From: Symsagittifera roscoffensis
Lineage: Eukaryota; Xenacoelomorpha; Acoela; Convolutidae
Direction of reading: 5' to 3'
DNA: 64,000 nucleotides
Assembly: GCF_963678635.1 (NCBI RefSeq)
Contig: NC_087065.1
Span: 77,445,396-77,509,395 of the forward strand
Shown here: positions 11,940 through 25,600 of the stretch, one piece after another
How positions within the stretch are numbered: position 1 is the first letter of the stretch
How the letters are laid out: every line of letters starts with the position of its first letter
The notes under the pieces: model-generated
Told to the model about the DNA's origin: nothing
Database searches by the model: none
The model's input: only the letters and a program-made list of their open reading frames with translations
Made by a program: the position numbers and the translations under genes

Positions 11940-12836
11940 GCATGCAATGTCATCACATAACTGATGAAAATTTCTAGAAGAGTTCAAAAAAACTTTTGCT
12001 ACTGAAAGACCGTTGATTTCAGCGAACATTTTGATTCACCGATCAGAAGAAAAGTTCATCATGAATTCGAGAAAAAGCCTCTGAGATCATCACACTAAAA
12101 GATGACAAACGAATTCAAACTTTTGACCAGTTTAAAAACAGACACTGAAGCTAACTAACCCTACGAAGAAACATATGAAAAACAAAACGATTTTAAATCA
12201 GCTTCATTTAAATCAGGCAGAGACTCAGTTGAAAGCAAACCAAATCTTCAGACAGTTTTTCTTCATTGAATCAAGATAATGCATGCAATGTCATCACATA
12301 ACTGATGAAAAATTTCTCGAAGAGTTCAAAAAAACTTTTGCTACTGAAAGAACGTTGATTTCAGCTAACATTTTGACTTACCGATCGGAAGAAAAGTTAA
12401 TCATGAAATCGAGAAAAAGCCTCTGAGATCATCAGACTAAAAGATGACAAACGAATTCAAACTTTTGACCAGTTTAAAAACAGACTGAAGCTAACTAACC
12501 CTGACAAAGAAACAGATGAAAAACAAAACGATTTTAAATCAGCTTCATTGAAAACGTCTTTGCTACTGGCCGATGTTTGATATAGAAGCTCGAAAGGTTC
12601 ATCTTTTGCATTACAAAACACTCGTGAAAATCAAAAAAAGAAGAAATGAAATGACGTATAAAAAACCCGTGCTTATCGGCACTACAACAAACTTTCCCAG
12701 CCTGAATTAAACAAGCCGTTAAAAAAGGCAGAATTTTATAACAATTCAAACTTTGAACAAATAGTTACACTGATGAGACTCAGTTGAAAGCAAACCAAAT
12801 CTTCAGACTGTTTTTTCTTCATTGAATCAAGATAAT
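11940..12836 (+). repeat. Long/short dimer, copy 1 (897 bp)
   Basis: A short monomer of 341 bp (anchor 11940 to 12281) is followed by a 556 bp monomer (to 12837). The short unit has lost about 218 bp. The junction at about 12208-12220 reads CTTCATTTAAATCAGGCAG followed by AGACTCAG. About 12 bp at the junction (TAAATCAGGCAG) do not match the normal monomer there but resemble the nearby TTTAAATCAG, so it looks like templated filler DNA. The box and its upstream T-tract are intact. Confidence 0.85.
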
Positions 12837-13736
12837 GCATGCAATGTCATCACATAACTGATGAAAATTTCTAGAAGAAATCAAAAAAACTTTTGCTACT
12901 GAAAGACCGTTGATTTCAGCGAACATTTTGATTCACCGATCAGAAGAAAAGTTCATCATGGATTCGAGAAAAAGCCTCTGAGATCATCACACTAAAAGAT
13001 GACAAGCGAAATCAAACTTTTGACCAGTTTAAAAACAGACACTGAAGCTAACTAACCCTACAAAGAAACAGATGAAAAACAAAACGATTTTAAATCAGCT
13101 TCATTTAAATCAGGCAGAGACTCAGTTGAAAGCAAACCAAATCATCAGACTGTTTTTCTTCATTGAATCAAGATAATGCATGCAATGTCATCACATAACT
13201 GATGAAAAATTTCTAGAAGAGTTCAAAAAAACTTTTGCTACTGAAAGAACGTTGATTTCAGCTAACATTTTGACTTACCGATCGGAAGAAAAGTTAATCA
13301 TGAAATCGAGAAAAAACCTCTGAGATCATCACACTAAAAGATGACAAAGGAATTCAAACTTTTGACCAGTTTAAAAACAGACAAGGAAGCTAACTAACCC
13401 TGACAAAGAAACAGATGAAAAACAAAACGATTTTAAATCAGCTTCATTGAAAATGTCTTTGCTACTGACCGATGTTTGATATGGAAGCTCGAAAGGTTCA
13501 TCTTTTGCATTACAAAACACTCATGGAAATCGAAAGAAGAAGAAATGAAATGACGTATAAAAACCCATGCTTATCGGCACTACAACAATTTTCCCAAGCC
13601 TGAATTAAACAAGCTGTTAAAAAAGGCAGAATTTTGTAACAATTCAGAAATTTGAAAAAAATAGTTACAGTAATGAGACTCAGTTGAAAGCAAACCAAAT
13701 CTTCAGACTGTTTTTTCTTCATTGAATCAAGATAAT
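12837..13736 (+). repeat. Long/short dimer, copy 2 (900 bp)
   Basis: This carries the same short unit (341 bp, anchor 12837 to 13178) with the identical filler junction at about 13103-13118, followed by a 559 bp unit. The long unit here is a different A subtype from that in copy 1 (GAAAGAAGAAGAAATG with GTTACAGTAATGAGAC), so the short unit has been paired with different neighbours. Confidence 0.85.
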
Positions 13737-14637
13737 GCATGCAATGTCATCACATAAATGAAGAAAAATTTCTAGAAGATTTCAAAAAAACTTTTGCTAG
13801 TGAAAGAACGTTGATTTCAGCTAACATTTTGATTTACCGATCGGAAGAAAAGTTTATCATGAAATCGAGAAAAAGCCTCTGAGATCATCACACTAAAAGA
13901 TGACAAGCGAAATCAAACTTTTGACCAGTTTAAAAACAGACACTGAAGCTAACTAACCCTACAAAGAAACAGATGAAAAACAAAACGATTTTAAATCAGC
14001 TTCATTTAAATCAGGCAGAGACTCAGTTGAAAGCAAACCAAATCATCAGACTGTTTTTCTTCATTGAATCAAGATAATGCATGCAATGTCATCACATAAC
14101 TGATGAAAAATTTCTAGAAGAGTTCAAAAAAACTTTTGCTACTGAAAGAACGTTGATTTCAGCTAACATTTTGACTTACCGATCGGAAGAAAAGTTAATC
14201 ATGAAATCGAGAAAAAACCTCTGAGATCATCACACTAAAAGATGACAAAGGAATTCAAACTTTTGACCAGTTTAAAAACAGACAAGGAAGCTAACTAACC
14301 CTGACAAAGAAACAGATGAAAAACAAAACGATTTTAAATCAGCTTCATTGAAAATGTCTTTGCTACTGACCGATGTTTGATATGGAAGCTCGAAAGGTTC
14401 ATCTTTTGCATTACAAAACACTCATGGAAATCGAAAGAAGAAGAAATGAAATGACGTATAAAAACCCATGCTTATCGGCACTACAACAATTTTCCCAAGC
14501 CTGAATTAAACAAGCTGTTAAAAAAGGCAGAATTTTGTAACAATTCAGAAATTTGAAAAAAATAGTTACAGTAATGAGACTCAGTTGAAAGCAAACCAAA
14601 TCTTCAGACTGTTTTTTCTTCATTGAATCAAGATAAT
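13737..14637 (+). repeat. Long/short dimer, copy 3 (901 bp)
   Basis: This is nearly identical to copy 2 from about 13900 onward, with the filler junction at about 14004-14018. The main difference is the start of the unit: CTAGTGAAAGAACG with GAAATCG here, against CTACTGAAAGACCG with GATTCG in copy 2. A crossover inside the monomer is the simplest explanation. Anchors are 13737, 14079 and 14638. Confidence 0.85.
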
Positions 14638-17600
14638 GCATGCAATGTCATCACATAAATGAAGAAAAATTTCTAGAAGATTTCAAAAAAACTTTTGCTA
14701 CTGAAAGAACGTTGATTTCAGCTAACATATTGATTACCGATCGAAAGAAAAGTTCATCATGAAATCGAGAAAAAGCCTCTGAGATCATCACATTAAAAGA
14801 TGACAAACGAATTCAAACTTTTGACCAGTTTAAAAACAGACACTGAAGCTAACTAACCCTGACAAAGAAACAGATGAGAAACAAAACGATTTTAAATCAG
14901 CTTCATTGAAAACGTCTTTGCTACTGACCGATGTTTGATATAGAAGCTCGAAAGGTTCATCTTTTGCATTACAAAACACTCATGGAAATCAGAAAAAGAG
15001 GAAATGAAATGACGTATAAAAAACCTATGCTTATCGGCACAACAACAAACTTTCCAAGCCTGAATTAAACAAGCTGATAAAAAAGGCAGAATTTTATAAC
15101 AATTCAGAATTTCGAAAAAAAAAAGTTACACTGATGAGACTCAGTTGAAGGCAAACTAAATCTTCAGACTGTTTTTCCTTCATTGAATCAAGATAATGCA
15201 TGCAATGTCATCACATAAATGAAGAAAAATTTCTAGAAGATTTCAAAAAAACTTTTGCTACTGAAAGAACGTTGATTTCAGCTAACATATTGATTACCGA
15301 TCGGAAGAAAAGTTCATCATGAAATCGAGAAAAAGCCTCTGAGATCATCACATTAAAAGATGACAAACGAATTCAAACTTTTGACCAGTTTAAAAACAGA
15401 CACTGAAGCTAACTAACCCTGACAAAGAAACAGATGAAAAACAAAACGATTTTAAATCAGCTTCATTGAAAACGTCTTTGCTACTGACCGATGTTTGATA
15501 TAGAAGCTCGAAAGGTTCATCTTTTGCATTACAAAACACTCATGGAAATCAGAAAAAGAGGAAATGAAATGACGTATAAAAAACCTATGCTTATTGGCAC
15601 AACAACAAACTTTCCAAGCCTGAATTAAACAAGCTGATAAAAAAGGCAGAATTTTATAACAATTCAGAATTTCGAAAAAAAAAGTTACACTGATGAGACT
15701 CAGTTGAAGGCAAACTAAATCTTCAGACTGTTTTTCCTTCATTGAATCAAGATGATGCATGCAATGTCATCACATATCTGATGAAAAATTTCTAGAAGAG
15801 TTCAAAAAAACTTTTGCTACTGAAAGACCGTTGATTTCAGCGAACATTTTGATTCACCGATCAGAAGAAAAGTTCCTCATGAATTCGAGAAAAAGCCTCT
15901 GAGATCATCACACTAAAAGATGACAAACGAATTCAAACTTTTGACCAGTTTAAAAACAGACAAGGAAGCTAACTAACCCTGACAAAGAAACAGATGAAAA
16001 ATAAAACGATTTTAAATCAGCTTCATTGAAAACGTCTTTGCTACTGGCCGATGTTTGATATAGAAGCTCGAAAGGTTCATCTTTTGCATTACAAAACACT
16101 CATGAAAATCAAAAAAAGAAGAAATGAAATGACGTATAAAAAACCCGTGCTTATCGGCACTACAACAAACTTTCCCAGCCTGAATTAAACAAGCCGTTAA
16201 AAAAGGCAGAATTTTATAACAATTCAGAATTTCGAACAAATAGTTACACTGATGAGACTCAGTTGAAAGCAAACCAAATCTTCAGACTGTTTTTCCTTCA
16301 TTGAATCAAGATAATGCATGCAATGTCATCACATAAATGAAGAAAAATTTCTAGAAGATTTCAAAAAAACTTTTGCTACTGAAAGACCGTTGATTTCAGC
16401 GAACATTTTGATTCACCGATCAGAAGAAAAGTTCCTCATGAATTCGAGAAAAAGCCTCTGAGATCATCACACTAAAAGATGACAAACGAATTCAAACTTT
16501 TGACCAGTTTAAAAACAGACACTGAAGCTAACTAACCCTACAAAGAAACAGATGAAAAACAAAACGATTTTAAATCAGCTTCATTGAAAACGTGTTTGCT
16601 ACTGACCGATGTTTGATATAGAAGCTCGAAAGGTTCATCTTTTGCATTACAAAACACTCATGGAAATCAAAAAGAGAAGAAATGAAAATATGTATAAAAA
16701 ACCCATGCTTATCGGCACTACAACAAACTTTCCCAGCCTGAATTAAACAAGCTGTTGAAAAAGGCAGAATTTTATAACATTTCAGAAATTTTAAAAAATA
16801 GTTGCGCTCATGAAACTCAGTTGACAGCAAACCAAATCTTCAGACTGTTTTTTCTTCATTGAATCAAGATAATGCATGCAATGTCATCACATAAATGAAG
16901 AAAAATTTCTAGAAGATTTCAAAAAAACTTTTGCTACTGAAAGAACGTTGATTTCAGCTAACATATTGATCACCGATCGGAAGAAAAGTTCATCATGAAA
17001 TCGAGAAAAAGCCTCTGCGATCATCACATTAAAAGATGACAAACGAATTCAAACTTTTGACCAGTTTAAAAACAGACACTGAAGCTAACTAACCCTGACA
17101 AAGAAACAGATGAAAAACAAAACGATTTTAAATCAGCTTCATTGAAAACATCTTTGCTACTGACCGATGTTTGATATAGAAGCTCGAAAGGTTCATCTTT
17201 TGCATTACAAAACACTCATGGAAATCAGAAAAAGAGGAAATGAAATGACGTATAAAAAACCTATGCTTATCGGCACAACAACAAACTTTCCAAGCCTGAA
17301 TTAAACAAGCTGATAAAAATTGCAGAATTTTATAACAATTCAGAATTTCGAAAAAAAAGTTACACTGATGAGAGTCAGTTGAAGGCAAACCAAATCTTCA
17401 GACTGTTTTTCCTTCATTGAATCAAGATGATGCATGCAATGTCATCACATATCTGATGAAAAAGTTCTAGAAGAGTTCAAAAAAACTTTTGCTATTGAAA
17501 GACCGTTGATTTCAGCGAACATTTTGATTCACCGATCAGAAGAAAAGTTCCTCATGAATTCGAGAAAAAGCCTCTGAGATCATCACACTAAAAGATGACA

Positions 17601-19261
17601 AACGAATTCAAACTTTTGACCGGTTTAAAAACAGACAAGGAAGCTAACTAACCCTGACAAAGAAACAGATGAAAAACAAAACGATTTTAAATCAGCTTCA
17701 TTGAAAACGTCTTTGCTACTGGCCGATGTTTGATATAGAAGCTCGAAAGGTTCATCTTTTGCATTACAAAACACTCATGGAAATCAGAAAAAGAGGAAAT
17801 GAAAATATGTATAAAAAACCCATGCTTATCGGCACTACAACAAACTTTCCCAGCCTGAATTAAACAAGCTGTTGAAAAAGGCAGAATTTTATAACATTTC
17901 AGAAATTTTAAAAAATTGTTGCGCTCATGAAACTCAGTTGACAGCAAACCAAATCTTCAGACTGTTTTTTTTTCATTGAACCAAGATAATGCATGCAATG
18001 TCATCACATAAATGAAGAAAAATTTCTAGAAGATTTCAAAAAAACTTTTGCTGCTGAAAGACCGTTGATTTCAGCGAACATTTTGATTCACCGATCAGAA
18101 GAAAAGTTCCTCATGAATTCGAGAAAAAGCCTCTGAGATCATCACACTAAAAGATGACAAACGAATTCAAACTTTTGACCAGTTTAAAAACAGACACTGA
18201 AGCTAACTAACCCTGACAAAGAAACAGATGAAAAACAAAACGATTTTAAATCAGCTTCATTGAAAACATCTTTGCTACTGACCGATGTTTGATATAGAAG
18301 CTCGAAAGGTTCATCTTTTGCATTACAAAACACTCATGGAAATCAGAAAAAGAGGAAATGAAATGACGTATAAAAAACCTATGCTTATCGGCACAACAAC
18401 AAACTTTCCAAGCCTGAATTAAACAAGCTGTTAAAAAAGGCAGAATTTTATAACAATTCAGAATTTTCAAAAAATAGTTACACTGATGAGACTCAGTTGA
18501 AAGCAAACCAAATCTTCAGACTGTTTTTCCTTCATTGAATTAAGATGATGCATGCAATGTCATCACATATCTGATGAAAAAGTTCTAGAAGAGTTCAAAA
18601 AAACTTTTGCTACTGAAAGACCGTTGATTTCAGCGAACATTTTGATTCACCGATCAGAAGAAAAGTTCCTCATGAATTCGAGAAAAAGCCTCTGAGATCA
18701 CACTAAAAGATGACAAACGAATTCAAACTTTTGACCAGTTTAAAAACAGACAAGGAAGCTAACTAACCCTGACAAAGAAACAGATGAAAAACAAAACGAT
18801 TTTAAATCAGCTTCATTGAAAACGTCTTTGCTACCGGCCGATGTTTGATATAGAAGCTCGAAAGGTTCATCTTTTGCATTACAAAACACTGATGAAAATC
18901 AAAAACAGAAGAAATGAAATGACGTATAAAAAACCCGTGCTTATCGGCACTACAACAAACTTTCCCTGACTGAATTAAACAAGCCGTTAAAAAAGGCAGA
19001 ATTTTATAACAATTCAGAATTTTGAACAAATAGTTACACTGATGAGACTCAGTTGAAAGCAAACCAAATCTTCAGACTGTTTTTTCTTCACTGAATCAAG
19101 ATAATGCATGCAATTTCATCACATAACTGATGAAAATTTCTAGAAGAGTTCAAAAAAACTTTTGCTACTGAAAGACCGTTGATTTCAGCGAACATTTTGA
19201 TTCACCGATCAGAAGAAAAGTTCATCATGAATTCGAGAAAAAGCCTCTGAGATCATCAAAT
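14638..19261 (+). repeat. Alternating family A subtypes
   Basis: Anchors are 14638, 15198, 15757, 16316, 16874, 17432, 17991, 18550 and 19106. Units with ATCAGAAAAAGAGGAAATG (near 14990, 15550, 17225, 17785 and 18340) are mixed with AAAAGAAGAAATG units. From 16874 to 18550 the pattern is a dimer of 1117-1118 bp: units at 16874 and 17991 share GAAAATATGTAT and TTGCGCTCATGAAACTC, and units at 17432 and 18550 share AAGATGATGCATGC. Confidence 0.75.
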
Positions 19262-20932
19262 TAAAAGATGACAAACGAAATCAAACTTTTGACCAGTTTA
19301 AAAACAGACACTGAAGCTAACTAACCCTACAAAGAAACAGATGAAAAACAAAACGGTTTTAAATCAGCTTCATTGAAAACGTCTTTGCTACTGACCGATG
19401 TTTGATATAGAAGCTCGAAAGGTTCATCTTTTGCATTACAAAACACTCATGGAAACCAAAAAAAGAAGAAATGAAATGACGTATAAAAAACCCATGCTTA
19501 TCGGCACTACAACAAACTTTCCCAGCCTGAATTAAACAAGCTGTTAAAAAAGGCAGAATTTTATAACAATTCAGAATTTTGAAAAAATAGTTACACTGAT
19601 GAGACTCAGTTGAAAGCAAACCAAATCTTCAGACAGTTTTTTCTTCATTGGATCAAGATAATGCATGCAATGTCATCACATAACTGATGAAAAATTTCTA
19701 GAAGAGTTCAAAAAAACTTTTGCTACTGAAAGACCGTTGATTTCAGCGAACATTTTGATTCACCGATCAGAAAAAAAATTCATCATGAATTCGAGAAAAA
19801 GCCTCTGAGATCATCACACTAAAAGATGACAAACGAATTCAAACTTTTGACCAGTTTAAAAACAGACACTGAAGCTAACTAACCCTACAAAGAAACGGAT
19901 GAAAAACAAAACGATTTTAAATCAGCTTCATTGAAAACGTCTTTGCTACTGACCGATGTTTCATATAGAAGCTCGAAAGGTTCATCTTTTGCATTACAAA
20001 ACACTCATGGAAATCAAAAAAAGAAGAAAGGAAATGACGTATAAAAAACCCATGCTTATCGGCACTACAACAAACTTTCCCAGCCTGAATTAAACAAGGT
20101 GTTAAAAAAGGCAGAATTTTATAACATTTCAGAAATTTTAAAAAACAGTTGCGCTCATGAGACTCAGTTGAAAGCAAACCAAATCTTCAGACTGTTTTTT
20201 CTTCATTGAATCAAGATAATGCATGCAATGTCATCACATAATTGATGAAGGGTTCCTAGAAAGTCTCCAAAAAACTTTTGCCACTGAAAAACTGTTGATT
20301 TCAGCGAACAATTTGATTCAACCGAACAGAGAAAAAGTAGATGACGAATTCGAGAAAAAGCTTCTGAGATCATTACACTAAAAGATGACAATTTATTTCA
20401 AAAACTTGACAAGTTTGATTCAGACGCTGACGCTAACTAACCCTGAAAAGAAACAGATGAAAAACAAGAAGATTTTAAATCAGATTCATTGCAAAAGTCG
20501 TTGCTGCTGACTGATGTTTGATAAAGTAGCTCGAATGGTTAATCTTTTGCATTACAAAAAACTTATTGAAATCCAAAAAGAAGAAAAGAAAAGCCGTTAG
20601 AAAACCTATGCTTATCGGCACTACAACATACTTTCCAAGCCTGAATTAAACAAGCTGATAAAAATGCAGCATTTCATAACATTTCAGGATTTTCAAACAA
20701 GATTTTTAATCATGAGACTCAATTGAAAGCAAACCAAATCATCAGACTGATTTTCCTTCCTTGAATAAAGATGATGCACGCAATGTCATCACATTACTGA
20801 TGAAAAATTTCTAGAAGCGTTCAAAAAACTTTTGCTACTGAAAGAACGTTGATTTCAGCTAACATTTTGATTTACCGATCGGAAGAAAAACATCATCATG
20901 AAATCGAGAAAAAGCCTCTGAGATCATCACAC
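19262..20932 (+). repeat. 1671 bp trimer, copy 1
   Basis: The copy contains three monomers (anchors 19663, 20221 and 20776), the last of family B. It repeats directly as the next feature with a constant 1671 bp offset. Reading both, the only base difference I noticed is CAAAAACTTG near 20400 against CAAACACTTG near 22071. Private variants are shared, including TTGGATCAAG, TTTCATATAG and the mutated box GCACGC at 20776. This is a recent tandem duplication. Confidence 0.9.
20203..20391 (-). other. 62-codon - strand frame of B monomers
   Basis: The frame starts MSSFSVMISEAFSRIR and ends DDIACIILIQ. It is open in B monomers (also 21874-22062 and 24032-24220) and closed in most A monomers. Its copies at 20203 and 21874 are identical because they lie in the duplicated 1671 bp trimer. 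No family is recognised; it is probably not a gene. Confidence 0.15.
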
Positions 20933-22603
20933 TAAAAGATGACAAACGAAATCAAACTTTTGACCAGTTTAAAAACAGACACTGAAGCTAACTAACCCTA
21001 CAAAGAAACAGATGAAAAACAAAACGGTTTTAAATCAGCTTCATTGAAAACGTCTTTGCTACTGACCGATGTTTGATATAGAAGCTCGAAAGGTTCATCT
21101 TTTGCATTACAAAACACTCATGGAAACCAAAAAAAGAAGAAATGAAATGACGTATAAAAAACCCATGCTTATCGGCACTACAACAAACTTTCCCAGCCTG
21201 AATTAAACAAGCTGTTAAAAAAGGCAGAATTTTATAACAATTCAGAATTTTGAAAAAATAGTTACACTGATGAGACTCAGTTGAAAGCAAACCAAATCTT
21301 CAGACAGTTTTTTCTTCATTGGATCAAGATAATGCATGCAATGTCATCACATAACTGATGAAAAATTTCTAGAAGAGTTCAAAAAAACTTTTGCTACTGA
21401 AAGACCGTTGATTTCAGCGAACATTTTGATTCACCGATCAGAAAAAAAATTCATCATGAATTCGAGAAAAAGCCTCTGAGATCATCACACTAAAAGATGA
21501 CAAACGAATTCAAACTTTTGACCAGTTTAAAAACAGACACTGAAGCTAACTAACCCTACAAAGAAACGGATGAAAAACAAAACGATTTTAAATCAGCTTC
21601 ATTGAAAACGTCTTTGCTACTGACCGATGTTTCATATAGAAGCTCGAAAGGTTCATCTTTTGCATTACAAAACACTCATGGAAATCAAAAAAAGAAGAAA
21701 GGAAATGACGTATAAAAAACCCATGCTTATCGGCACTACAACAAACTTTCCCAGCCTGAATTAAACAAGGTGTTAAAAAAGGCAGAATTTTATAACATTT
21801 CAGAAATTTTAAAAAACAGTTGCGCTCATGAGACTCAGTTGAAAGCAAACCAAATCTTCAGACTGTTTTTTCTTCATTGAATCAAGATAATGCATGCAAT
21901 GTCATCACATAATTGATGAAGGGTTCCTAGAAAGTCTCCAAAAAACTTTTGCCACTGAAAAACTGTTGATTTCAGCGAACAATTTGATTCAACCGAACAG
22001 AGAAAAAGTAGATGACGAATTCGAGAAAAAGCTTCTGAGATCATTACACTAAAAGATGACAATTTATTTCAAACACTTGACAAGTTTGATTCAGACGCTG
22101 ACGCTAACTAACCCTGAAAAGAAACAGATGAAAAACAAGAAGATTTTAAATCAGATTCATTGCAAAAGTCGTTGCTGCTGACTGATGTTTGATAAAGTAG
22201 CTCGAATGGTTAATCTTTTGCATTACAAAAAACTTATTGAAATCCAAAAAGAAGAAAAGAAAAGCCGTTAGAAAACCTATGCTTATCGGCACTACAACAT
22301 ACTTTCCAAGCCTGAATTAAACAAGCTGATAAAAATGCAGCATTTCATAACATTTCAGGATTTTCAAACAAGATTTTTAATCATGAGACTCAATTGAAAG
22401 CAAACCAAATCATCAGACTGATTTTCCTTCCTTGAATAAAGATGATGCACGCAATGTCATCACATTACTGATGAAAAATTTCTAGAAGCGTTCAAAAAAC
22501 TTTTGCTACTGAAAGAACGTTGATTTCAGCTAACATTTTGATTTACCGATCGGAAGAAAAACATCATCATGAAATCGAGAAAAAGCCTCTGAGATCATCA
22601 CAC
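20933..22603 (+). repeat. 1671 bp trimer, copy 2
   Basis: This is the partner of 19262-20932 (anchors 21334, 21892 and 22447; mutated box GCACGC again at 22447). Past about 22610 the sequence departs: AACGAATTC instead of AACGAAATC, then a B-type half unit. One complete and one partial B unit therefore lie nearly next to each other at 22.0-23.0 kb. Confidence 0.9.
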
Positions 22604-25600
22604 TAAAAGATGACAAACGAATTCAAACTTTTGACCAGTTTAAAAACAGACACTGAAGCTAACTAACCCTACAAAGAAAAAGATGAAAAACAAAACGATT
22701 TTAAATCAGCTTCGTTGCAAAAGTCGTTGCTGCTGACTGATGTTTGATAAAGTAGCTCGAATGGTTAATCTTTTGCATTACAAAAAACTTATGGAAAATC
22801 CAAAAAAGAAGAAAGGAAAAGACGTTAGAAAAACCTATGCTTATCGGCACTACAACATACTTTCCAAGCCTGAATTAAACAAGCTGATAAAAATGCAGCA
22901 TTTCATAACATTTCAGAATTTTCGAACAAGATTTTTAATCATGAGACTCAATTGAAAGCAAACCAAATCATCAGACTGATTTTCCTTCCTTGAATAAAGA
23001 TAACGCATGCAATGTCATCACATATCTGATGAAAAATTTCTAGAAGAGTTCAAAAAACTTTTGCTACTGAAAGACCGTTGATTTCAGCGAACATTTTGAT
23101 TCACCGATCAGAAGAACAGTTCCTCATGAATTCGAGAAAAAGCCTCTGAAATCGTCACACTAAAAGATGACAAATGAATTCAAACTTTTGACCAGTTTAA
23201 AAACAGACACTGAAGATAACTAACACTATAAAGAAACAGATGCAAAACAAAACGATTTCAAATCAGCTTCATTGAAAATGTCTTTGCTACTGACCGATGT
23301 TTGATATAGAAGCTCGAAAGGTTCATCTTTTGCATTACAAAACACTCATGAAAATCAAAAAAAGAAGAAATGAAATGACGTATAAAAAACCCATGCTTAT
23401 CGGCACTACAACAAACTTTCCCAGCCTGAATTAAACAAGCTGTAAAAAAGGCAGAATTTTATAACAATTCAGAATTTCGAAAAAAAAAATACACTGATGA
23501 GACTCAGTTGAAGGCAAACCAAATCTTCAGACTGTTTTTCCTTCATTGAATCAAGATGATGCATGCAATGTCATCACATATCTGATGAAAAATTTCTAGA
23601 AGAGTTCAAAAAAACTTTTGCTACTGAAAGACCGTTGATTTCAGCGAACATTTTGATTCACCGATCAGAAGAAAATTTCATCATGAATTCGAGAAAAAAT
23701 CTCTGAGATCATCACACAAAAAGACGACAAACGAATTCAAACTTTTGACCAGTTTAAAAACAGACACTGAAGCTAACTAACCCTACAAAGAAACAGATGA
23801 AAAACAAACGATTTTAAATCAGCTTCATTGAAAACGTCTTTGCTACTGACCGATATTTGATATAGAAGCTCGAAAGGTTCATCTTTTGGATTACAAAACA
23901 CTCATGGAAATAAAAAAAAAAAGAAGAAATGAAATGACGTATAAAAAACCCATGCTTATCGGCACTACAACAAACTTTCCCAGCCTGAATTAAACAAGCT
24001 GTTAAAACCAAATCTTCAGACTGTTTTTTCTTCATTGAATCAAGATAATGCATGCAAAGTCATCACATAATTGATGAAATGTTCCTAGAAAGTCTCCAAA
24101 AAACTTTTGCCACTGAAAAACTGTTGATTTCAGCGAACAATTTGATTCAACCGAACAGAGAAAAAGTAGATGACGAATTCGAGAAAAAGCTTCTGAGATC
24201 ATTACACTAAGAGATGACAATTTATTTCAAACACTTGACAAGTTTGATTCAGACGCTGAAGCTAACTAACCCTGAAAAGAAACAGATGAAAAACAAGAAG
24301 ATTTTAAATCAGATTCATTGCAAAAGTCGTTGCTGCTGACTGATGTTTGATAAAGTTGCTCGAATGGTTAATCTTTTGCATTACAAAAAACTTATTGAAA
24401 TCCAAAAAGAAGAAAGGAAAAGACGTTAGAAAAACCTATGCTTATCGGCACTTCAACATACTTTCCAAGCCTGAATTAAACAAGCTGATAAAAATGCAGC
24501 ATTTCATAACATTTTAGAATTTTCAAACAAGATTTTTAATCATGAGATTCAATTGGAAGCAAACCAAATCATCAGACTGATTTTCCTTCCTTGAATAAAG
24601 ATAATGAATGCAATGTCATCACATAACTGATGAAAAATTTCTAGAAGCGTTCAAAAAAACTTTTGCTGCTGAAAGAATGTTGATTTCAGCTAACATTTTG
24701 ATTTACCGATCGGAAGACAAGTTCATCATGAAATCGAGAAAAAGCCTCTGAGATCATCACACTAAAATATGACCAAGGAATCCAAACTGTTGACCAGTTT
24801 AAAAACAGACACTGAAGCTAGCTAACCCTGACAAAGAAACAGATGAAAAACAATACGATTTTAAATCAGCTTCATTGAAAACGTCTTTGCTACTGACCGA
24901 TGTTTGATATAGAAGCTCGAAAGGTTCATCTTTTGCATTACAAAAACCTCATGGAAATCAAAAAAAGAAGAAATGAAATGACGTATAAAAAACCCATGCT
25001 TATCGGCACTACAACAAACTTTCCAAGCCTGAATTAAACAAGCCGTTAAAAAAGGCAGAATTTTATATCAATTCAGAATTTTGAAAAATAGTTACACTGA
25101 TGAGACTGAGTTGAAAGCAATCCAAACCTTCAGACTGTTTTTTCTTCATTGAATCAAGATAATGCATGCAAGGTCATCACATAACTGATGAAAAACTTCT
25201 AGAAGAGTCAAAAAACTTTTGCTACTGAAAGACCGTTGATTTCAGCGAACATTTTGATTTACCGATCAGAAGAAAAGTTCATCATGAGTTGGAGAAAAAG
25301 CCTCTGAGATCATCACACTAAAAGATGACAAACGAATTCAAACTTTTGACCAGTTTAAAATCAGACACTGAAGCTAACTAACCCTGACAAAGAAACAGAT
25401 GAAAAACGAAACGATTTTAAATCAGCTTCATTGAAAACGTCTTTGCTACTGACCGATGTTTGATATAGAAGCTCAAAAAGTTCATCTTTTGCATTACAAA
25501 ACACTGAATTAAACAAGCTCTTAAAAAAGGCAGAATTTTATAACAATTGGGAATTTTGAAAAAATAGTTACACTGATGAGACTCAGTTGAAAGCAAACCA

